Made by a program: the position numbers and the translations under genes. Below are positions 38,639-43,015 of a stretch of 43,015 nucleotides of DNA, piece after piece (the stretch's first letter is position 1; the number at the start of each line of letters is the position of its first letter). Origin of the DNA: Thioalkalivibrio versutus (GTDB lineage Bacteria; Pseudomonadota; Gammaproteobacteria; Ectothiorhodospirales; Ectothiorhodospiraceae); the NCBI RefSeq assembly GCF_001999325.1, contig NZ_MVAR01000035.1, forward strand, positions 1-43,015, in the 5' to 3' direction. Below the pieces are notes generated by a model, which was given only the letters and a program-made list of their open reading frames with translations, was not told the DNA's origin and ran no database searches.

Positions 38639-39189
38639 ACAACCCCGCGATCCAGACCTGTGGCGACCCGGCCCTGCAGGACGCGCTCGTGACCCTGTTC
38701 GCCCGCTACGGCCTGCGCCTGGTCGCGCACCCGGCCCAGGCGCCGCTGCCCGGCAGCTGGTGGGGCGAACCCGAGGCCGGGATCGTCGGCCATGACGTGC
38801 ATGTGCGTCCCGACACCCCCATCCACTCGGCCCTGCATGAGGCCGGACATGTCATCTGCATGGACGCAGGACGGCGCGCCGCCCTGCATACCAATGCGGG
38901 CGGCGACGACCTGGAGGAGTGCGGCGTATGTTATCTGCAGATCCTGCTGGCCGACGAGATCCCCGGCGTCGGCCGCGACCGGCTGATGCGGGACATGGAC
39001 GCCTGGGGCTACAGCTTCCGCCTGGGAAATACCGCCGCCTGGTTCCGCGAGGATGCCGCCGACGCGCGGGGCTTTCTGCAAGCCCATGACCTGATCGACG
39101 CCGCCGACCGACCGCGCTTCGCCTGCCGTGGGGCGGCGTCAGCGCTTCCCGCCACCAGATCGGATGCTACACTGGCGCCAGTCGAGTAA
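38635..39189 (+). CDS. HExxH-motif protein of unknown function
   Basis: 184 residues. The motif SALHEAGHVIC (His 68, Glu 69, His 72) is a zincin-type HExxH. A possible third ligand lies in the helix GGDDLEECGVCYLQIL (Glu 94/95), with a Cys pair CGVC at 96-99. No signal peptide or membrane helix is evident, so it is probably cytosolic. Beyond about 160 the sequence is low-complexity. Protease activity is possible but not shown; some HEAGH proteins are structural zinc proteins. ATGA coupling to the upstream gene is a good sign of expression. Confidence 0.75.
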   Translation: MNNPAIQTCGDPALQDALVTLFARYGLRLVAHPAQAPLPGSWWGEPEAGIVGHDVHVRPDTPIHSALHEAGHVICMDAGRRAALHTNAGGDDLEECGVCYLQILLADEIPGVGRDRLMRDMDAWGYSFRLGNTAAWFREDAADARGFLQAHDLIDAADRPRFACRGAASALPATRSDATLAPVE

Positions 39190-39275
39190 CCCGCGTGGCG
39201 GGTACGCCCCGCGGCCCGCCACGCGGCGCTGCAGCGCGGGAACGGATTGGCACAGCACGGATCGGGAACCGCCCC

Positions 39276-40487
39276 ATGGATAGCACCAGCATTGATGCCC
39301 TGCTTCAGGACTTGGACCTGACCTCCAGCCTGTCGGAGCAAGCCCGCGGCGAACTGGCCGCGGCCTGCCTGGCCCGGGAGCTGGACGCCGGGCGGCGCCT
39401 GCGCCCGCAGGAGGTCGAGGATCGCTACCTGTTCCTGGTACGCGGCCAGCTGGTCCGCGTCAGCGGCGGCAGTCCGGCCCGCATCACCCTGGAGTCGACC
39501 GATCCGGACAGCCCCCTGCAGATGTTCGACCAGAACATCGGGCAGCAGGACTTCCTCATTACCGAGAAGACCTGTCAGTTGCTGGAGATCCCCACAGCGG
39601 CGCTGAAGAAGGCCCACAGTGCCTCGCTCGTAGTGCACGACACCGACCTGGACGACACCGAGGGTGCCTTCTTCGGCGAGCTCTACGACCTGATCACCAG
39701 CAATCGGCTGGAATTGCCGACCATGCCGGAGATCGCGCTGCGCATTCAGGAACTGACTAACGATCCGGATGCCGACCTGGACAAGCTCACCGAGGTCATC
39801 CAGCGCGACGGGACGATCGCCGGTGCGCTGCTGCACGCCACCAACAGCCCGCTGTTTCGCGCCGCCAAGCAGATCCAGTCCGTGCGCGACGCAGTCAACC
39901 GCCTGGGCTTTCGCAACACCCGCATGCTGGCGATGAACATGGCCCTGCGTCAGGCCTTCAAGGCCAAGCACGCCTCGACCCGCGACGCGATGGAGTCCAG
40001 CTGGAAACACGGCGCCCTGCAATCGGCCTACAGCTACCTGATCGCGGACTCGCTGAAGCAGCTGGACCGCGAGCGGGCACTGCTGGCCGGGCTGGTCGCC
40101 GGGATCGGCGCGGTCCCGATCATCCAGTTCGTGGAACTGCGCGAGGACCATCCCGACCGCGAGCGCGTGCAATCGCTGGTGCGGCGCCTGAGCAATCTCG
40201 CCGGCGTCCTGGTAATCAACTACTGGGATCTGGGCGGCGACCTGGTAACGGTCGCTGAACACGCCGGAGACTGGGGCTATCGCGCCAGCGAACCGGACTA
40301 CGCCAGCATCGCCCTGGTCGCGGAATGGGCCACCCGCCGCGCCGAAGGCGAGGCCGTGCCCGATGCCACCGATGTCGCGGCCTTCGAGGTCCTCGGGATC
40401 ACCCCGCCCCCACCCGGCGAGCCGATCGCGTTCCTGGAAGAGCGCGCCGAGGATCTGGCAGAACTCCGCGCCATGTTCAACGTCTGA
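39276..40487 (+). CDS. HDOD-domain protein with N-terminal cyclic-nucleotide-binding-like region
   Basis: 403 residues. Residues about 1-115 resemble a degenerate cyclic-nucleotide-binding fold (LFLVRGQLVRVSGG near 52, then FLITEKTCQLLEIP). The HDOD region, about 145-345, begins LELPTMPEIALRIQEL and has VIQRDGTIAGALLHATNSPLFR and AVNRLGFRNTRMLAMNMAL. HDOD domains are non-catalytic relatives of HD phosphohydrolases, used in signalling. Ligand and partners are unknown. The start at 39276 (MDSTSIDALLQDL) has GGGAA upstream. It is tandem with a paralogue directly downstream. Confidence 0.88.
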   Translation: MDSTSIDALLQDLDLTSSLSEQARGELAAACLARELDAGRRLRPQEVEDRYLFLVRGQLVRVSGGSPARITLESTDPDSPLQMFDQNIGQQDFLITEKTCQLLEIPTAALKKAHSASLVVHDTDLDDTEGAFFGELYDLITSNRLELPTMPEIALRIQELTNDPDADLDKLTEVIQRDGTIAGALLHATNSPLFRAAKQIQSVRDAVNRLGFRNTRMLAMNMALRQAFKAKHASTRDAMESSWKHGALQSAYSYLIADSLKQLDRERALLAGLVAGIGAVPIIQFVELREDHPDRERVQSLVRRLSNLAGVLVINYWDLGGDLVTVAEHAGDWGYRASEPDYASIALVAEWATRRAEGEAVPDATDVAAFEVLGITPPPPGEPIAFLEERAEDLAELRAMFNV

Positions 40488-40493
40488 ACCGCG

Positions 40494-41699
40494 GTGATCG
40501 AGCAACGCCTCCCCCAGCTGCGCCCGTTTTCCGAGCTGAGCGACCGGGCCCGCGACAAGCTACTGCAACACGCCCGGACCATGACGGTGGATCCGGGCTT
40601 CAAGCTGCATGCACGCGACGAATTCCGCAGCATGATCTTCCTGCTGGAAGGCCGCATGATCCTGGCCAGCGGGCGCAATTCGGTCATGTTGAAAGGCGAC
40701 AGCAGCGAAGCGCTGAACCCCCTGTTCGATGCGCACGACTACCACAGCCATGCCATCGCCGCGACTCGCTCGACCCTCGCCATGCTTGATCGCAAGGTCT
40801 ATGAAACCCTGATCGACGGCGGCGGCCAGGACAGCGTCGAGGTCAGCGAGATCGAGCTATCCGATCTCGAGGGCGAACTGTTCAGCAGCATCTACACCCA
40901 TGCCTACTCCGGGGAACTGGCCCTGCCCCAGCTCCCCGAGGTTGCCCTGCACCTGCAGCGGGCCCTGAAGGATCCGGATGTCTCCATCGCCGAGGCCACC
41001 CGGATCATCGAGGAAGATCCGAGTGTAGCCGGCCGCCTGCTGAGTGTGGCCAACAGCCCGGCCATGGGCAGCCGCCGTGTCGTCTCGCGCCTTCAGGATG
41101 CCGTCGCCCGGCTTGGACTGGAACGCACCCGCCAGTTGGTGATGGCCCTGGCGATGCACCAGGTCTTCATCCATCGCGACAACCCCTACCACGAACTGCT
41201 GGAACGCCTGTGGCGGCGCTCCGCACGCATTGCCGCGGTCAGTTGCGTGCTGGCCGACCAGTGCGAGGCCGCCGATCCACAGAGTGCGTTGCTCGCCGGA
41301 CTCCTGCACCGCGTCGGGGCCTTGCCGGTCATCGCCGAGGTCGCCCGCACCCATCCGGATCGAACACCCGGGGAAGTGGAACGCGTACTGTTCCGACTGG
41401 AAGGCCTGATCGGCGAACTGGTTGCCCAGCAATGGGACCTGGCATCCGATATCATAGAGGCCATTCGCGATTCCGGCGGCCCGGAAAACCCGGAGGCTCA
41501 CGCCCTGACCGACATCGTGCGAATCGCCCGCGCCGCATGCCCGCGGGATGCCGAAGACGACCTGCTCGCCGACCGCATCCCGCTCACCGACCTGCGGGCA
41601 GTGGAACGCCTCGGCTTTATCCTGGACGAGGACGGCAACCTGCCCGCCATCGAGACGGCTAGGCAGGAAGTCGAGGCGCTGATCCGCGAGGTTGCCTGA
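40494..41699 (+). CDS. Second HDOD-domain protein, paralogue of the preceding gene
   Basis: 401 residues from GTG at 40494, six bases after the previous stop. Same layout: a cyclic-nucleotide-binding-like N-terminus ([24 protein letters not shown] near 44-67), then an HDOD region beginning [17 protein letters not shown] near 145 and with [21 protein letters not shown] and [23 protein letters not shown]. It aligns along its full length with its neighbour but only at moderate identity, so the duplication is old. Tandem arrangement suggests a heteromeric or antagonistic pair. The weak ribosome binding site implies coupling to the upstream gene. Confidence 0.88.
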   Translation: MIEQRLPQLRPFSELSDRARDKLLQHARTMTVDPGFKLHARDEFRSMIFLLEGRMILASGRNSVMLKGDSSEALNPLFDAHDYHSHAIAATRSTLAMLDRKVYETLIDGGGQDSVEVSEIELSDLEGELFSSIYTHAYSGELALPQLPEVALHLQRALKDPDVSIAEATRIIEEDPSVAGRLLSVANSPAMGSRRVVSRLQDAVARLGLERTRQLVMALAMHQVFIHRDNPYHELLERLWRRSARIAAVSCVLADQCEAADPQSALLAGLLHRVGALPVIAEVARTHPDRTPGEVERVLFRLEGLIGELVAQQWDLASDIIEAIRDSGGPENPEAHALTDIVRIARAACPRDAEDDLLADRIPLTDLRAVERLGFILDEDGNLPAIETARQEVEALIREVA

Positions 41700-41761
41700 G
41701 CACGCCCGATCGCCCCACGCCGGCCGCACAACCCGGCCGCCACGAAATTCAGGGAAGGTCC

Positions 41762-42718
41762 ATGGACACTCGAATCCGCCCCCAGCCCGGTGAAAAACAG
41801 CGCGCCGCCGACAAGGTCGCGCGCATCCCGGTCAAGATCCATCCCACCGAGAAGCCCCAGCGCAAGCCCAAGTGGATCCGCGCGCAAAGCCAGGCACGGC
41901 CCGAGGTACAGCGCATCAAGGGCATCCTGCGCGAGCAGAAACTGCACACCGTCTGCGAGGAGGCCAGCTGCCCGAACCTCGGCGAATGCTTCGCCCACGG
42001 CACCGCCACCTTCATGATCATGGGCGACATCTGCACCCGCCGCTGCCCGTTCTGCGACGTCGCCCACGGCCGCCCCGAGGCCCTGGACGCGGACGAGCCC
42101 CGTCACCTGGCCGAGACCATCCAGGCGCTTGGCCTCAAGTACGTCGTGATCACCTCGGTGGACCGCGACGACCTGCGCGACGGGGGTGCCGGGCACTTTG
42201 TCGACTGCATCCGCGAGGTGCGCTCCCTGAATCCGGGCATGAAAATCGAAATCCTCGTACCGGATTTTCGCGGTCGCATGGATCGCGCGCTCGAAATCAT
42301 GCAGCAGGCCCCGCCGGACGTGTTCAACCACAACCTGGAGACGGTCCCGCGCCTGTACCGCGAAGCCCGCCCGGGCGCCGACTACGCCTGGTCGCTGGAG
42401 CTGCTCCGGCAGTTCCGGGAACAGCACCCTGGCGTGCCGACAAAGTCGGGCCTGATGCTGGGGCTCGGCGAGACCCGTGAAGAACTGCTGGAGGTCCTGC
42501 AGGATCTGCGCGACCACGGCTGCGACATGCTGACCCTGGGCCAGTACCTGCAGCCGTCGCGCCATCACCTGCCGGTGACGCGCTTCCTCTCCCCCGAGGA
42601 GTTCGACGAGCTCGGCGACCGCGCCCGCGAGATGGGCTTCAAGCAGGTGGCCAGCGGCCCGATGGTCCGCTCGTCCTACCACGCCGACCTCCAGGCCCAG
42701 GGCCTCGAAACCGCCTGA
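41762..42718 (+). CDS. lipA: Lipoyl synthase
   Basis: 318-residue radical SAM enzyme inserting two sulfurs into octanoyl chains on lipoyl domains. Both [4Fe-4S] sites are visible: [12 protein letters not shown] near 63-74 for the auxiliary cluster and CTRRCPFC near 89-96 for the radical SAM cluster. The C-terminal RSSYHAD supplies the conserved Ser that ligates the auxiliary cluster. AAGG lies ahead of the ATG. lipB is not nearby in this window. It is separated from the HDOD gene by 62 bases. Confidence 0.97.
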   Translation: MDTRIRPQPGEKQRAADKVARIPVKIHPTEKPQRKPKWIRAQSQARPEVQRIKGILREQKLHTVCEEASCPNLGECFAHGTATFMIMGDICTRRCPFCDVAHGRPEALDADEPRHLAETIQALGLKYVVITSVDRDDLRDGGAGHFVDCIREVRSLNPGMKIEILVPDFRGRMDRALEIMQQAPPDVFNHNLETVPRLYREARPGADYAWSLELLRQFREQHPGVPTKSGLMLGLGETREELLEVLQDLRDHGCDMLTLGQYLQPSRHHLPVTRFLSPEEFDELGDRAREMGFKQVASGPMVRSSYHADLQAQGLETA

Positions 42719-43015
42719 CCCGTCCCGAGTGCCTTGCCGCGGCAACGCGTCCGGTGCGGCCTGGCTGCTCCGAACGTTCACGTGTCGTACCAGCGCAGCC
42801 CGTAGCTAGAGCGGCTTGAAAACCGATTGTTTACAGGGCCTCGCGCCACCGCCTGCCTGGTCGTGGCTGGCCCCGGTTCATCCTCTGGTGTTTACGGTGG
42901 CTCCGGTCCGCATACTGCCCGGCGCTGACCCGCCAGCGCGCCCCGAGGCACTTTCTTGCTTGCCCAAAGCAGGGCACCCGGATTCCGCCCAGGAACCTTG
43001 CTCCAGGGCCCTCGG
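42719..43015. other. Right-end region without a convincing gene
   Basis: 297 bases after lipA. It holds a perfect palindrome TTGCCGCGGCAA (42734-42745) without a T-run. Near 42946-42982 is the stretch GAGGCACTTTCTTGCTTGCCC followed by a small TGCCC-AAAGCA-GGGCA hairpin, which resembles a decayed copy of a dispersed intergenic sequence that I recall in similar genomes. No start, ribosome binding site and open frame combination looks coding on either strand, and no RNA gene was identified. Confidence 0.4.

Noticed and set aside
39009-40505. A 498-codon minus-strand frame antisense to the first HDOD gene
   Set aside because: No motifs, and composition like other shadows; the plus-strand frame has a full HDOD domain.
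42719-42800. Possible small stable RNA (SRP RNA-like) after lipA
   Set aside because: The GGCCTGGCTGCTCC stretch lacks the conserved SRP tetraloop and paired arms, so I could not support an RNA gene.

Overview
The window is GC-rich, densely packed chromosomal DNA. Gene content and order are those of a gammaproteobacterium: rpoE-rseA-rseB-rseC-mucD, then lepA-lepB-DUF4845-rnc-era-recO-pdxJ-acpS, then hflK-hflC-hisZ-purA, and rnr-rlmB-rpsF-rpsR-DUF2232-rplI-dnaB-alr. High GC, acidic proteins, a persulfide-dioxygenase-like hydrolase and general resemblance suggest an Ectothiorhodospiraceae or Thioalkalivibrio-type sulfur oxidiser. That placement is inference from remembered family features, not a search.

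Layout. Positions 1-5495 (minus strand) hold a compact copper-handling operon. In transcription order it encodes a small exported Cys/Met/His protein, a 43-residue membrane protein, a CopA-type Cu(I) ATPase, a Tat-exported multicopper oxidase with a Met-rich loop, and a ferritin-like DUF455 protein cut by the window edge. Positions 5566-16892 (minus) carry cls, metZ, alr, dnaB, rplI, a DUF2232 membrane protein, rpsR, rpsF, rlmB and rnr. A tRNA-Leu(CAG) with a near-consensus promoter lies on the plus strand at 17138-17224. Positions 17377-33301 (minus) carry purA, hisZ, hflC and hflK, then the acpS-to-rpoE block, which covers the envelope stress sigma factor and its control proteins, periplasmic quality control, the signal peptidase, RNA processing and cofactor synthesis.

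From 33446 the strand is mixed: nadB (plus), a 179-bp terminal-inverted-repeat element, then fpr-like and mazG (minus) and a persulfide-dioxygenase-like hydrolase (minus). A plus-strand group follows: bolA/ibaG, two unrecognised genes (one with HEAGH), two tandem HDOD-domain proteins and lipA. The last 297 bases have no convincing gene.

Most of the window is conserved housekeeping DNA. The least familiar parts are the copper operon (both metal-binding domains of CopA lack the first Cys of CxxC, and two small proteins have no known role), the hexapeptide-repeat tail of RNase R, the folded leader upstream of rpsF, and the bolA-HExxH-HDOD-HDOD gene group. I found no CRISPR array, prophage, transposase or recognisable new defence system.
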